Part shown: positions 49,691 through 61,940 of the stretch, one piece after another
Layout of the letters: every line of letters begins with the position of its first letter
Position numbering within the stretch: the stretch's first letter is position 1
NCBI RefSeq assembly: GCF_030867095.1
Contig: NC_081828.1
Coordinates: 53,793,434 to 53,857,433 of the forward strand
DNA length: 64,000 nt
Source of the DNA: Alligator mississippiensis
Lineage: Eukaryota > Chordata > Crocodylia > Alligatoridae
Direction of reading: 5' to 3'
Translations under genes and position numbers: made by a program
The notes under the pieces: model-generated
Told to the model about the DNA's origin: nothing
The model's input: the letters and a program-made list of their open reading frames with translations, nothing else
The model's database searches: none

Positions 49691-52339
49691 ATCTGCTCTC
49701 TGCCTCTGTGGGGCACAGGAGACTGGATCTAGGATCTGACCCTGTAAATGGCAGTTCTTATGCCTTGAGATCCTCTCAGGGATGCTGCACACTGCTAGCA
49801 CCATGTACAAGTGTGATTCACAAAGTAAGCCAAAGGTATCAAATGGGAAACTGCAGTGTCTAAAATATTCTGCCCTGCTGGGGTCTTTCTGAGTTCTTTG
49901 TAAGAGAAGAAAAAAATCTATTTGTCTGTAGTATAAAAAGGAGTGGAAGCAAAGAGCCATTGTTTTCCCGGGGGGGGTCTTCAGTCTGTCAGGGGGTGCC
50001 TTGAGTCCAGAAGGTTGAGAACTGCTCTCCTAGAGACTTCAGTGACCTTTGTTGTATATATGAGACATGCATGATGCTCCCCCTAGTTATTCCCTTCCAG
50101 TTCCTGCCCCCCGGTACAATTCTGATGGATGCTCACCAATTAACAACCTGCAGGAGCTGAGAGATGCCTATGTACACTACTATTTTTTGTCATCTAGCTC
50201 ATGGCCACCAGTGCGGAGCCATAAATCAACAGAAACCTTGCTGTCCTTAGGTTACAAGGGAATTCATTATTCTTCCTCCCCAAAATATCCTTTGCTAGGG
50301 GAATTTTCCTGCAGGCCTGGGCCATCTCCTCCTTTAACTTCTAAATCATAAAATCTGGTTCTCCCCTCCTTGCTGAGTACTTGCCCTAACTGGCAGGAGC
50401 TCTGCTCTCCCCTCCCTCTCTGCACTAGAGTGGCATGCATTTTTCTTTTTCCCAAACAAGGACTCAGCTTCCTGCTCTCTTCACCCCCACCCTTTCTAAA
50501 CCATCCCAGCCTGTCATAGGCTTCTTCCCACCCCCTGGATTCTCATCCTTCTAATAAGAACTCTGTCTGAATCTTTCTTGGGATAATGAGAAGAGGGCCA
50601 ATTGCCCCTTTAACCTTTGTTTCGAGTTGTGGAGATCTCCATGGCAAATCATGCTCATTTCCATCCTCTGAACAGGTCTTTCATGGTAAAGAAAAGAAAC
50701 AAAATGAACATTGACCAAAAATGTAGACCAAGAACCTGCATGATATTTTGCCTGCGCTTGTCTGGAAAACTTGAACTGCACTTTAAAGATTTTCCTGTCC
50801 AAGAGTTACATTTTTGCTTTGTGGTGTTCAAATTTAATTAAAGGCCACAAAGCTCTTCTGCAGCTAATCCCATTGCATGGAAAACAAAGAGAAATGTGTT
50901 TGCCCCAAGTAGTAATAAATTGCTGAAACAGATTTCTGCTGTGTGTAAACAGGCAGTCTTCTGGATTCTCACTTTCTTTGCCTTGTTTCAAATACTGTGC
51001 TCTGGAAAAAGGCTCTGTAATGAATGGCATCTTTTTACCAGAGGCTTTGATTCTGTTTTGGACATGCTTTTTGGTCTTCTTGATTAGCAGAATACTGTTT
51101 TAAAAGTAAGTATATTTATGAAACTTAGTGCTGTGTAAAGTCAAATTTGGGAATTCTGCACATAAACAGTTTATAAATGGAAACCATAGGGGATTGGTTA
51201 ACAAAGATCTTTAATGTTAAATGTTTGCCAGTTAGCATGTAGATTCAGATCCTACTTTGCTTGATGAAAACTCTTAGTTTAAGTGAAACAATTTACAGTA
51301 AATCTCACTCCCTGCTGTCTGCAGAGCAGTAACTATGCCTCAGTCTAATACACATTCAGGACATCAAACTTGCAATTCAGAAAAGGAAAGGTTGGTTAGA
51401 AAAGCAGAAGGAAACAAACATATTTCATGTAAATGCTTTGGATTTGTCTTTGTTGTTCTGCAGTGGTATTTATGCTGCTGGAAAGGTAGTGGGTTAAATA
51501 ATATAAAATTTGCTTGTTTTCAATCATGTTGAACAAACCTCTGAAACCAGCTGCATTTATCAGTAGTTTTAGTTTCTCTGGAAAGTTTTAGTTTAGTAAG
51601 TTTCAGAAATTGTTCAATGGCATGTGAGAAAGCAACAAGACGTTGTAAAAATATTTAAATGAGGGAGATTCACTGGCATTTATGGCTTATAAAGTGAAGT
51701 GAATGTGGTCTGGAAAGCACTTTTTGAACCAATGTGCTATATAACATCAAATGTGTTGAGGATGATTTGCATATGTGAGTGTACGCATATGCATGTAATG
51801 TGATGATAATTTCCAATTTTCTCCTTTTAAGATTTAAGAAATAAACCAGTCTAGCTAGCATTCTCTAAACTCTCTTTGGAACAAAACATTTTGGGCTGTT
51901 TCAGCCAAAAGGCAACTTTTTTATTTTTTTTTCCCTCTCCCCTCCCTTCTCCCCCCTCCCCCTTTTTCAAAAAAAAAAAAAAAATTCACAAAAAAATTCA
52001 TTTACCAATTTAAACTACTTTGCTATGAAAGAAGGGGGGGATTAATGATAAGAAGTTCAGATTACATTATTCAGAATGTGATTAATTGGATGCATAAAAG
52101 TGCAAAAGCTGAAAAAGCTAGGGAAAATGGTGTCGTGGTATTACTATAATAATATTTTTAAGGGTCTACAGGATTGTTCAAGTACAGTTGATAAAGGGAA
52201 AGAAGATATTTTTGAGATGTTTCAGTCATAAATCTGTGTCTGTGTATTGTTTGGAGTTTTTAATTTAGAAAATTTCTTGTAGGAAATAGTTCTTTTTGCA
52301 ATTTTCCTAATCTTTTGCTCAAAACATCACTTCTGGTCT
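49691..52339. other. LAMC1 intron, AT-rich, few repeats
   Basis: A hAT right-end fragment (aaggttgagaactgctct) lies at 50009-50026. A pyrimidine tract followed by poly-A lies at 51915-51984. No exon was recognised. Confidence 0.5.
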
Positions 52340-52634
52340 CAGGTGTTGGACATAGCTTGCGGAGCCATGCCATCTGGTCTGTAGGGCTCCTAGAGGGCCC
52401 AGGAATTTGGGAGTAGGGCTGGACCCACCACTGGAATTTGGGGCCCAGAGAGCCCAGTTGGGGACCTATGTCATCAGCAGCAGAGGGCAAGTGATGCCTG
52501 CATTAACCTCCTACAACTCACTGATGCTGCTCACACTGCTACTGGCATTGCTGCTGCTGGCCCCATCGTCTGGTTCCCAAAGAACCCTGAGGTCCAGATC
52601 TGGCTCAAAGGATTAGGTGAATTTGACACCCCTG
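52340..52634. mobile_element. Probable hAT-type MITE
   Basis: Left end caggtgttggacatagc and right end, read inverted, caggggtgtcaaattcac. The right flank atctaaag is not matched on the left, so the target duplication has decayed or the left end is misplaced. Non-coding. Confidence 0.6.
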
Positions 52635-52642
52635 ATCTAAAG

Positions 52643-53424
52643 CAAGGATGTCAGTCTTTCAGCCCACAAGGCCAGATAAAGGTCTCTAGACCAGGGTACA
52701 GGATGGATTGGGTCATGCTGGAGCTGGCAGGTAGGGTCAGTCCGTCAGGGCGCCGTGTTCAGAGTACTCCCAGAGTTGGTCACCTGTGTCATGGGCAGCG
52801 TGCACTGGGGCTTGTGCTGCAGGCTGTGCACGGGCTGGACCTAGCACTGCGGACAGTGCTTGGAGCCCGGGGACCAGCATGGTGCGCATGCTGTATGCCG
52901 CACCTTGCTGGACTGGCCCTCCATGCTGGTTCTCGGACTGGTCTGAATTAGGCCCTAGCCCATCTGTGTGTGCTGGAGCCAGTGTGCAGCCCCAGCCTGG
53001 TGGGACATTGTATGCAATGCATGCCCTGTTTTGGTCCCGTGTACCATGCATGGGCAGTGCCCCTGGTACTGGATCCACCCTGTGTGCTGCAGGCACCACA
53101 AACCCCAGAGCAGGGCCGGCACTTGCTGTATGCAGTGTGTGGGTGGACCTGGCATTGCTGGTGCTGCATGTGACACCCTACCAGACTAGCCCTGCATGCT
53201 GGCTCTGTCACAGCCTGGTCCAGACCAGCCTTGGAGCCAGCATGCAGGTTTGGTCCAGCAGGCTGGGCGCCACATGCACTGCTCACACTTTGGGTGACCT
53301 CCTGTTATCATCAGCGCCCCTGGCACTGGGTCCAGCCCACGTACCAGAGTGGCTGTACGTGCTGCATGTGGTGCATGGGGTTGGTCTGAGAAACATGGGC
53401 TGGATCCAGTGTCTTACACCCCTG
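52643..53424. mobile_element. Probable hAT-type non-autonomous element, 782 bp
   Basis: Starts caaggatgtcagtctttcag, 8 bases after the previous element, and ends gtcttacacccctg. Flanks atctaaag and ctctagat agree at 5 of 8 and keep TA at positions 4-5. The interior is GC-rich with repeated 'gccctggcactggntccagc'-type phrases. Its long open frames look like composition artefacts. Confidence 0.6.
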
Positions 53425-53432
53425 CTCTAGAT

Positions 53433-54424
53433 CCTTCATTATCTGGTCAGAATCTACCTTACTGCCATTTCCTGCTGCTTGTTAATATTGTGTCTGACCT
53501 TCTATACTCTTGTATGTACTCAGTTATAAAACACAGCATATTTATATCTAGGCTTTGAAAAAAGGTGCTGTTTTTCTCTTAAAACCATTGAGCTTTTAAA
53601 TATAATACTAGATTAGTAATGCCTTAGCAACACAGCATAGTTACTGTCAAGAAGTCACCTTCATTTCAAGTTTCTCTTTCCAGGCTTTTTGTACCGTTGT
53701 GGAATTTACTCTGGCATGTTTAGATTAGAATATAATTTAAAAAAATCCACTTGCCTGACTTTGAGCTATTTTAATGCTTTTATCTTTTCCCAGTTAACTG
53801 GATGGATTATTGTATCTTGAAACTTTAAAGAGCATAAAACTTGCTATAGCTATATAAAGATGTGGTGAAAAAAAAATTGTACGCCTTTTGCTGCTTTTAT
53901 AGGAGCCTAATGCAGGGAGACGCAATGATATGTTTCTGACTTGTTGTACACTGAAATATCAGAAGCTGGTTAAGATACAGTTTTAGCCTGGAATATGCTA
54001 TGCATGAATGTATGGGTTGTCAAGGTGAAAGAGAGACTCTTTTTTCAGGCATAACTAAAAACTCATGTAGAACAAGTACAGATTAACTATGTGCCTTCTA
54101 CTGTGCATACTACTGGTGCATTCAGAATTCCTCAGTAAATAAATCTGTAGATATATAGATATATTTCCTATAAATATAGTAGATCTACAATGGAGGGGCA
54201 GATGTTCATTTTTTAGTGGTGAATTATTTGCTGTATTAAAAAAACATAATTTTGATCAACCTGCAAATGAACTAATTTGGCAATAATGTTGTTGGAAGAC
54301 AATTAGGTACCAATCATAACGGGCTGGTGGTGGCCACCTTTTTGTCTGTGTTTTAATAGTTAAAATACTCACCTGAGCTGGGGGAGACGCTTTCTATCTT
54401 GGTGAGGCACAGTGAAGATTTGAA
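53433..54424. other. LAMC1 intron, AT-rich, nothing recognised
   Basis: No repeat or exon identified. Confidence 0.5.
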
Positions 54425-54475
54425 AATGACTGTAGCATGGTGGCTAGGGCACTCACCTGGGCAGTGGGCACCGAA
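54425..54475 (+). mobile_element. tRNA-derived SINE head fragment
   Basis: The segment tggctagggcactcacctgg matches the A-box half of a tRNA-like SINE (TRGCNNAGYGG type). No B box follows, so only the head remains. Confidence 0.5.
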
Positions 54476-54589
54476 GAGTTATTTGTATACAAAGTAGAAC
54501 AGCTTCAACAAGAGATCCACGCCAGACTTCCTAACAACTTGGTTAATGCACCTTCCTGAGATGATGGACACCTGGATTTAAGCTGCTGT

Positions 54590-54662
54590 TGTGAATCAGC
54601 CCAAAACAGGGACTTGAGCGGATGTCTCCCAAATCCCAGATGAGTATCCTCATCACTACTTC
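54590..54662 (-). mobile_element. tRNA-derived SINE fragment, minus strand
   Basis: On the minus strand an A-box-like agtgatgaggatactcatct is followed about 25 bases later by a B-box-like gctcaagtccc (plus 54609-54619), with tctgggatttgggag between, as in tRNA-derived SINE heads. It lies inverted relative to the fragment at 54425. Promoter function is not implied. Confidence 0.55.
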
Positions 54663-55954
54663 TTCCTGTGTCCTTGTCATGCACAGACAGTAGCTCTTTC
54701 CACTGCTTCAGCAAGATCCTCCTTCATACAGGTTTCACCAAGAAGTCAGCAAACAATTATGTGCTCCACAGTCTTGCTCTTTACCTTGCTATCCTAATCA
54801 CTGAGATGTTTCATAAAAAGTGGGGGGTACTACATTGCCCATCTGGTCTTGTTAAAAATGACATTAAATATATTTTTCTGTTTATTAAAACTTGCTAACT
54901 TTTTGCATTTGGGTTGGCCCAAAATCAGCTCTTCACTGATCCCAACAAATCAATTATTAACAAAGCCCTACTGAAGTCCTATATTCTTGAACCTGTAGTT
55001 TACAGAACTTAGAGTGGGTGGAGGTTGGGAAATGATAGTATATTACTATTTTGTCCTTTACGTTATTGTCATTTAAAAATAGCAAAGTGTAGCTCATAAT
55101 ATACCTATCCATGCACCATCTATCTTCCAGTGGAGCACTGGGGAGAAATATGGAATATTGACCAGTGTTACATATGTCCTTCGTTGATCTTAGCCTTGTC
55201 ACTGAGACTGTTTACACACACAAGCTGTTACCTGCTGGACCTAATTGCTGTTTTAACAAAAATGTATGCACTGTGAGAGCAGGGAAAAAAATTGAATTGT
55301 TGCAAGTAATTTGTTTGTTTTTATATAGTTACACATAAATCCAACTGGTTGACTACTCTTATTTCTGTGTAGTCTCGGTGCTGAGAGAGCGCCCGGAGTT
55401 AACTTACCTTTTTTGGAAGACCCTTGCATTATTCTTCTTCTGTGCTCATTTCTTTCTGGTCTTGTGTTCACTTCCTCTTTTCAGCTCAAACACTTAACCT
55501 GGCTTCCTGTTAAGGTTTCCACCTTGTCTCATTCCTGTGCCTCTCGAACTCAGGTGGTTCTGCTGCTGTTGTCCAGTCGCTTTTGTGGAAGTGCTCTTGC
55601 TCTCTGTGGTTGTCCAATACTAGCTATCACAGAACCTGTAGTCCCAGGGCTCTGTCCTTTCTATTAAAGATGCAGCCCCCATAGCACACTGGTTACTGTT
55701 CGGCAGCAATACAGAAGACCCGTCTGCATAAAGTCAAGAGGTTAAAGATTTTTGCAAGCCTTGTTAAGGCACATCAGGTTTAATAGCCAGCAGAGCAAAG
55801 CTGAGTGATGTGGGTGGCATTGTGTCCAGCTATTTTCCAGCTGATATGACTAGGGATATGTTTTATAGTTGGGTTAAGTGTGGGTGGCCTTGGGTACAAG
55901 TTCAGATGAAGGATTGAATTTGTGCCTCTGGAGTCCTAGTGAGATGCTTTAACT
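54663..55954. other. LAMC1 intron, nothing recognised
   Basis: Mixed AT-rich sequence without identified elements. Confidence 0.5.
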
Positions 55955-56092
55955 TAGGTTTTCAACCTTTTTTGGTCAGGGTACCCCTGGTGGTCAGTCA
56001 AGAAGCAAGGAGTCCCTCAGTGGCTGGTCAATGAGTGGGGCAGGGTTGAGGATGACCCCGCAGGGCAGCGTACCCTCAGTTGAAAACCCCTG
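55955..56092. mobile_element. hAT-type MITE, 138 bp
   Basis: Ends taggttttcaacctttttt at the left and, from the right, caggggttttcaactgaggg. Same family as 36653-36917. Flanks CTTTAACT (55947-55954) and CTTTAATT (56093-56100) match at 7 of 8. Confidence 0.85.
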
Positions 56093-56100
56093 CTTTAATT

Positions 56101-56958
56101 ACTTTGTTACTGCAGCCCTCATCTACGTGAAGTAGAGCCATGAGTTTGTCGCTGTGTTCTGGAAAACAATTTGATCCATAGTACCTTAGCAGAGCCGAGA
56201 GGGTCTAGAAGACATTTGCTGTTCTTCATACTGTGGATGTGTCTTATGGGAGGGGTGGCTGATCTGTGGCACAGGTGCCACAGATAGTATGGGCAGCCTG
56301 TGTGTGGAATACCACAGATCAGGTAGAGGATAGGCAACACAGTGGCAGACATGGCAGGGAGCTAGCAGCAGATGAATTAGGGAGCACAAGGCAGGGAGCA
56401 GAAAACAGAGCAGCAGATTGGGCAAGGGAAAGGGATCAGAGTGGCACTTGAGAAGGGTATGCAACTAATTTATGGCACACCTACCAAAAAGGTTGGCCCA
56501 CACTGTGTTCTGGGATGTTTTATTATACAGAATGTTAAGAAATTAAGAGACCTGTCCACACTATGCTCCTGCCCAGAGGTGTCATACATGGTACTGGAAA
56601 GCAGCTGTATGTTCTGGCTTAATAATATGCATGAAACATGGTAATTATATCTTTCATGCTTAGCAAATATTGACCATGTTTGTAAGTGGCCTGTATAGAG
56701 AGCTGAATGTCCCTATTTATAGAAAACAATGATGGTTTCAGAATACCTTTTATTGAACCAACATAATAGATGGGGAGGTGTTGCTCAGATACTGAATGCC
56801 TTTCTCAGGTCTGGGAAAGAAAGTGATGTAGCCTAGGCTAAATACCAAGTAAACTGTTGAAATTGATAGCGTAGAGTTATGAGGTCAAGCTTACCAGTGT
56901 ATTCAAACCAACACTGAAAAAACAGTGTTCCTCATTTCCCTCTAAATGCAACTATGTA
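56101..56958. other. LAMC1 intron, short old repeats
   Basis: A 'ttttattgaaccaaca' phrase near 56745 is a diverged member of the repeat at 46290 and 48815. Nothing else was recognised. Confidence 0.45.
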
Positions 56959-57403
56959 CAGGTTTCCCTTGCTTTATGCTGTACGTGCGTTCCTGGAAAG
57001 TGGCACATAACTCTTATTCACATAAAGGGAACCCACTTTACAATGTAACAAATAGGGCTACATTCTAAGACCTTGACTGTACTGACCCCCAGGCCCATTT
57101 CTACCACTTTTACAAGACAACAGCAGACAGTACACACAAGCACAGGGCACTATCATAATGGGGATGGCAACTACAGAAACGTGTTGCAGACAATTAGTGA
57201 AGACCATAGATCTACACATGAGACTGTTTTGATGTGTGTCACTCCCACAATGCATGGCACAAAGCAGCTGATTGTAGGCTTCCCCCACACCAATTGCATA
57301 CAAGTGAATTTACCTCGCATATAACAATTTTTTGGTATAAAAAGGGTCATTGCATAAGAGTGAATTTGCACATACAGAACCCGCATGAAGCGAGGGAAAC
57401 CTG
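56959..57403. mobile_element. pogo/Tigger-like MITE, 445 bp
   Basis: Ends caggtttcccttgctttatg at the left and, from the right, caggtttccctcgcttcatg, with TA on both sides (56957-56958 and 57404-57405). Caggt(n)nccctcg-type ends and TA duplications are typical of the pogo/Tigger branch of Tc1/mariner. The interior has no transposase frame. Confidence 0.88.
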
Positions 57404-57420
57404 TACAAGAAGAGATGCTA

Positions 57421-58287
57421 CCATATTTGCTCAAATCCAAGACAGTTTTGCTTCCATTCAACATGGTGGGGGGTGGGAAAGAACCCCCTTGCCTCGGAGT
57501 ACAAAGACGGGGGGGGGGGGGTGAAGTGCAGGTGGCTCCAGTTCTTGGGACTTGGGGGTTTCAGCCCCAGGCTTGGGACTCGGGTTGCAGCCCCAGCTAC
57601 TGCCTCCCCACCCTGCCTCTGCTCCCTATGCCCTGCCTGCCCACCCCCATTGCTGTTTATCCTCAGTTGTGGCCCCAGTCCTGGTCCAGTTCCCAGCCCC
57701 AGCCCAGGATGGTTCCAGCCCCTACTTGGCCATGCAGGGGTGATGGTGGTGGCAGCTCTGGCTCCAACCAAGGTAATGGGGAGATGCAGACACAGGTTTA
57801 TGCAGGCACAGGTACTTCAGGCGGAGGCAGCACTGGTGGGCATAGGCACTAAGGGGGAAGTGGCAGAGGGCAAGGTGCGGGGAGGCACAGGCACTGAGGG
57901 GTGAAGTGGCAGAGGGGTGTAAACACCGTGAGGGGGAAGAGGTGTGGGGGGGATGCAGGCATCAGGGGGGCAAGTGGTAGGGGGTAAGGTGCGGGGTATA
58001 CAAGCACTAAGGGGGAAGAAGTGGTAGGGGGCAAGGGAATGGGCACCATGAGCAGTGGAGTGGGAGCTAATTGGGGGATAACAAGTTACATCCAATCAAG
58101 CCATTTGATTCCTGACTGCTTACCTCCATGCTGCTGCTTTCCCCCCTGCAGGGGGGATAGGGACACATTTTAAGATGACTGTCCAATAATTTGATTCTAT
58201 ACATGGAATATTATAATAGATTTATGCAGTTTCGATGTATAGAATCTTATTTTTGGAGGGCCATCTCTTGGATTGGGGTAAATATGG
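57421..58287. mobile_element. DNA transposon with ccatattt inverted ends, 867 bp
   Basis: Left end ccatatttgctcaaatccaa, right end on the other strand ccatatttaccccaatccaa, flanked by TA at 57419-57420 and 58288-58289. TA duplication suggests the Tc1/mariner superfamily. The interior is GC-rich and includes a minisatellite. It begins only 17 bp after the previous element. The subfamily name is uncertain. Confidence 0.78.
57830..58050 (+). repeat. Minisatellite-like block inside the transposon
   Basis: Degenerate units built from aggcactnagggggaagtgg, then cagagggcaaggtgcgggg, recur about every 45-60 bases, four to five times. Open frames on both strands arise from this repetition. Confidence 0.7.
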
Positions 58288-58289
58288 TA

Positions 58290-60655
58290 CTTTCTCACCA
58301 GACCCATTCAGTTGCTAACTTTTGTTTCCCACTCTAATTACTCACCCAGTACAGTGATGTCCTGTATTTTGCTTTAGGTATAATAAATATGTGTGATTAC
58401 TTATGTTCTTTTCACAAAGTGCAATTTGGGATGTGATTTGCCGTTTGAAGGCATTTATGAGGAAACATGGGCAGAAAGTCAATGTACATGTTTAGCTTCA
58501 GGTTGGACTTGCCAGTTGTTCACTTTATCCAGGATTTTGAGTATAGATCAACAGCTTCCCTTAAGGGATACAACACAATTTAATTTTATTTATTAACAGT
58601 CTTGGTTAGATAAATTTGTGGTTGCTTGTTTAGTTTTTAAACATTAGCATTCAGGTTGTCATTTGATAGTAACCTTACTAATACATTTTTATGTTGCCGG
58701 TTGGGGTTTTCTTATAAAATAACCAAAGCACTACTTTTTAAGAATACATTAAAGCAGTAGCTGAAATTCTGCATGCGGTTGTTATATCAATTTATAGATA
58801 GTATTGTAGACTTCAGCTTTTGAATTTTGTATTTGCAGTGCTGTAATCCTGGCATTTTCAAGATTGCTGTTTTGTTACATATATAAGTAAAATATCAATC
58901 ACAATATTAATTTATTTAGTTTTTGCATCAGTATTTTTAGGAATTTGTTTCAGTTGAAATGGAGAATGATATTTTCTTGTCTTATAATAAGAACGTTAAA
59001 ATCACAGGTCCATTTTATCTGGAAAGAGTAATTCCTGCTAGTGGTATTAGGCTAGAAGGTCTGTCATTTTCACTAATAAACAACCACTATAACAGAGTGA
59101 ACTAGACTGTAAACCACTTGGGTTGGAAGGTGCAAATGCAAGGTCTTGGGTTAGCCATGAGTATTTTTAACTCGGCACAGAATAAAGTTGTCTGATATGA
59201 AGCTGAAAATGGTCATTAATTGTTTAGGGTAGTGAATATATTCTTTAATACATGAGAACAGGATGATAAATGTAGCTCCTTGATGTAAATTTCCCTGTTC
59301 TAGTCAAATTAAATTGGACCTATAATCTTTCTTTTGTACAGTGTCTTTTTATCTAGGAAGCAAAGAGTATTTAATCTGGAAGAAACCTCTCATCTGAGAG
59401 CAGTGACTCTTACTGTGCAATTTGTCAGGAAATCCTTTAGAGACTTTGTTAAATCAAGGTCTGGGAATGGCTTGCTGAGCACTTCAGTGACTTCACTGTG
59501 GTATTTGTGGAGCCCTGAGGGGACTCTATTTTAGTTAGTCTCACAAAGGCTTGATTTACATTTTGCAGGTTTCAACATGAGTAGTTAAGAGATCAGCTTT
59601 TTAATGGTGAGCAGTTGTTCAGTGCAGTTATATAAAGTTGCTTTAAAGCTCTTTATCTCTGTCACCTCCCACACAACCTTTAAATTCTTAAATTTTCTCT
59701 AATTCCTTTCTCTTGCATCTCTTTCTTGGTACACTGATGGCAATACATGAGGCATTTGGGAATACTATACATGGCTGGGTATTTATTTTAGGGATGGAGT
59801 GAGAGTTGGGATTATGTTGCATTTTGTTGCACAAAATAGCTGCTTATTTGTGGTACTCAGTATGAATTGCTGGAGGGATTTATCATTAGATTTAACACAC
59901 TCAAGGAGCTGCATTTGTAGTTTTTAATGGTAGCTGTTACTTGTTCTGGTTTTGTAGCTGGTTGTACAAATTATGGTTTATTTGGTAGAGTGCAAGTTAC
60001 AATACAAATATCAAAACTCATTCCAGTTAGGACTTTCTCTTGAAAATGAAAAAAGTGTAAATTTCAATAAAAACTGACAGCACCAGAAATTCTAATCTCT
60101 GGCTAATTGCGATTCTTAAATTGCAGTATAAGAGAGCATGAAAATGGCAAGAGTTACAAAACTAAGGGTAAAAGATAAGTCTTACACTTGTAGTATTAAG
60201 TATTTATATTATAAAGTTTCAGTTCCTCAGTTACTGTTACATGTGAGTTGTTTTGCAGAACTTGTTTCAGATTTAAATAATTTTACACATTTAAGTACAG
60301 GATCAGGGCCTCTGTCTCCCATGTATAATTTGAAAGCAGTCAAAAGAATGTAATGGGTGATAGTTAAACTAGACAGCCTCCAAATCCCTGAGCCAGGATC
60401 ATGGGTGTGTGTATGGATAAGAGCTGTCTTATGATATCTTCACATTTTTTGTTCTATTTATAAGTTTGTTTTGTTTTTTATTACTGCTCATCATTCTGTA
60501 TTGTACTGACTCATAGAATGTTAATGAGTTTTCTTTCCAAAATTGTTCTGTCTGTTTTGCATGTGGGAGACCTGGCACAGCTATTGGTATTTTTTCTAAT
60601 GTAGACCAGTCCTTGTTTGAACAAATGTAAGCTAAACTGATTTTAATCAAGGATT
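58290..60655. other. LAMC1 intron, AT-rich, nothing recognised
   Basis: No repeat or exon identified over 2.3 kb. Confidence 0.5.
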
Positions 60656-61480
60656 GAACTTGTTTGGAAGGGACCTTACAAGGTAGTCTAGTCCAGTGGT
60701 TCTCAACCTTTTTTTGTACCAGGACCCATTTGTAAACATTGATGGCAAGTCCCAACCCAGTAAATAGTTTAAGTAGAAAACAGCCCCCTGGCTCTGCCAG
60801 TGCCCCTTACTCCTGACCTGTTGCCCCTTGCCCCCAGCCTCCTCCAGTGTGTGTGGGGGGAGAGGATGTGGGGCATGGGATGCCCCAAGCAGCCCCTTGC
60901 AGGCTGGTACTCTGAGAGCCTGCAAGGGAAAACCCACAGTTTCCTGTGTTTTTCTCCTTAAAAGGAGAATCCATTTTTAAAGTTTGTTTGTGACCCTTTC
61001 ATATATTTTTGTGACCCACTTTTGGGTTGCGACCCATGGGTTGGGAAACACTGGTCTAGTCCAGCTCCCTGCTGCAGGCAGGATCGTTCCTACTAAACCA
61101 TCCCAGCCACATTCCTGTCTAGCCTGCTCTTTAAAACTTCCAAGAATGGAGATTCCACAGTTTCTCTAGGTAGCCTGTTCCAGTGCTTGACCATCCTCCT
61201 AGTCAATGCTCCTCCTGATCTCCAACCTAAACTTCCCTTGCTGAAGTCAGGCCATTACTCCTAGCCCTGCCCTGCCCCCCTACAGCCACAGAAACACCCA
61301 TTGTCATTCTCTCTTTAATCATCCTTCAAGTACTTTGAAGTCTTTCAAAATCCTCCCTCAGTCTCCTCTCTCCAGGTTAACTAACCCTAATTCTTTTAGC
61401 CTTTTCTTATAAGTCTTGCCTCCAGGCCTCTAATAATTTTTTGTTGCTCTGCATGGGCCACTGGACTCTTTCCATTGCTC
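60656..61480 (-). mobile_element. Old CR1 3' fragment, split by hAT element
   Basis: The 3' end starts near 60656 (gaacttgtttggaagggacc). After the inserted element it resumes as gtctagtccagctccctgct, then 'attccacagtttctctaggt', 'cctgttccagtgcttgacca' and 'cagtctcctctctccag', the classic CR1 3' consensus seen in birds and crocodilians. No frame survives. Confidence 0.85.
60694..61053. mobile_element. hAT-type MITE nested in CR1, perfect 8-bp duplication
   Basis: Ends cagtggttctcaacc at the left and cagtgtttcccaaccc from the right. GTCTAGTC flanks both sides (60686-60693 and 61054-61061). Removing the element and one duplication restores CR1 sequence. Length 360 bp; a decayed relative lies at 45735-46065. 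Confidence 0.95.
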
Positions 61481-61594
61481 AATGGAAATTTTTCTTTGCT
61501 TTTAACTTTGTGTCAGCCACTTGCAAGGGTATCCAACAAAATATAAGAAGGGAACTATTGTTACAAATAAGTGGAGAGTACCATGTACCCACAT

Positions 61595-61690
61595 GTATTT
61601 GCATATAAGACTACCCTAATTATAAGATGACTCCCTGATAATTAGATTCTATATCAGGAACATTTATAATTTTGTTATAATTTTCCAGGT
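61595..61690. repeat. Fragment related to the 57421-58287 element
   Basis: Phrases like 'aattataagatgactccc' and 'attagattctat' recall the right part of that transposon (58165-58235). Too short to bound. Confidence 0.4.
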
Positions 61691-61940
61691 ATAGACCCTA
61701 GCTGTTGGAGATTTGCCTTGAATTTGTCCCCTTCCCACTGCTACTGGAGGGAAACTGTCAGAGCCTGTTCTTCCCAAGCCTGAGCAAGTGAGGCAAAATT
61801 TTCATATAGGCAAATTACTACAGGTATCCATAGACTTCATTAGAATTGATGCAGCTTACCTTGCTGGACATTGCAGGTTTTAGTACAGTTACTCCATAAA
61901 CACCCTTTTATGTAGCACTTTTGTGTACCTACTTCTATAT

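Noticed and set aside
54425..54662. tRNA genes
   Set aside because: Only degenerate A- and B-box-like parts exist, without a foldable cloverleaf. These are SINE remnants.
57418..58095. Proline/glycine-rich open frames near 57.4-58.1 kb
   Set aside because: They arise from the minisatellite inside a DNA transposon and appear on both strands.
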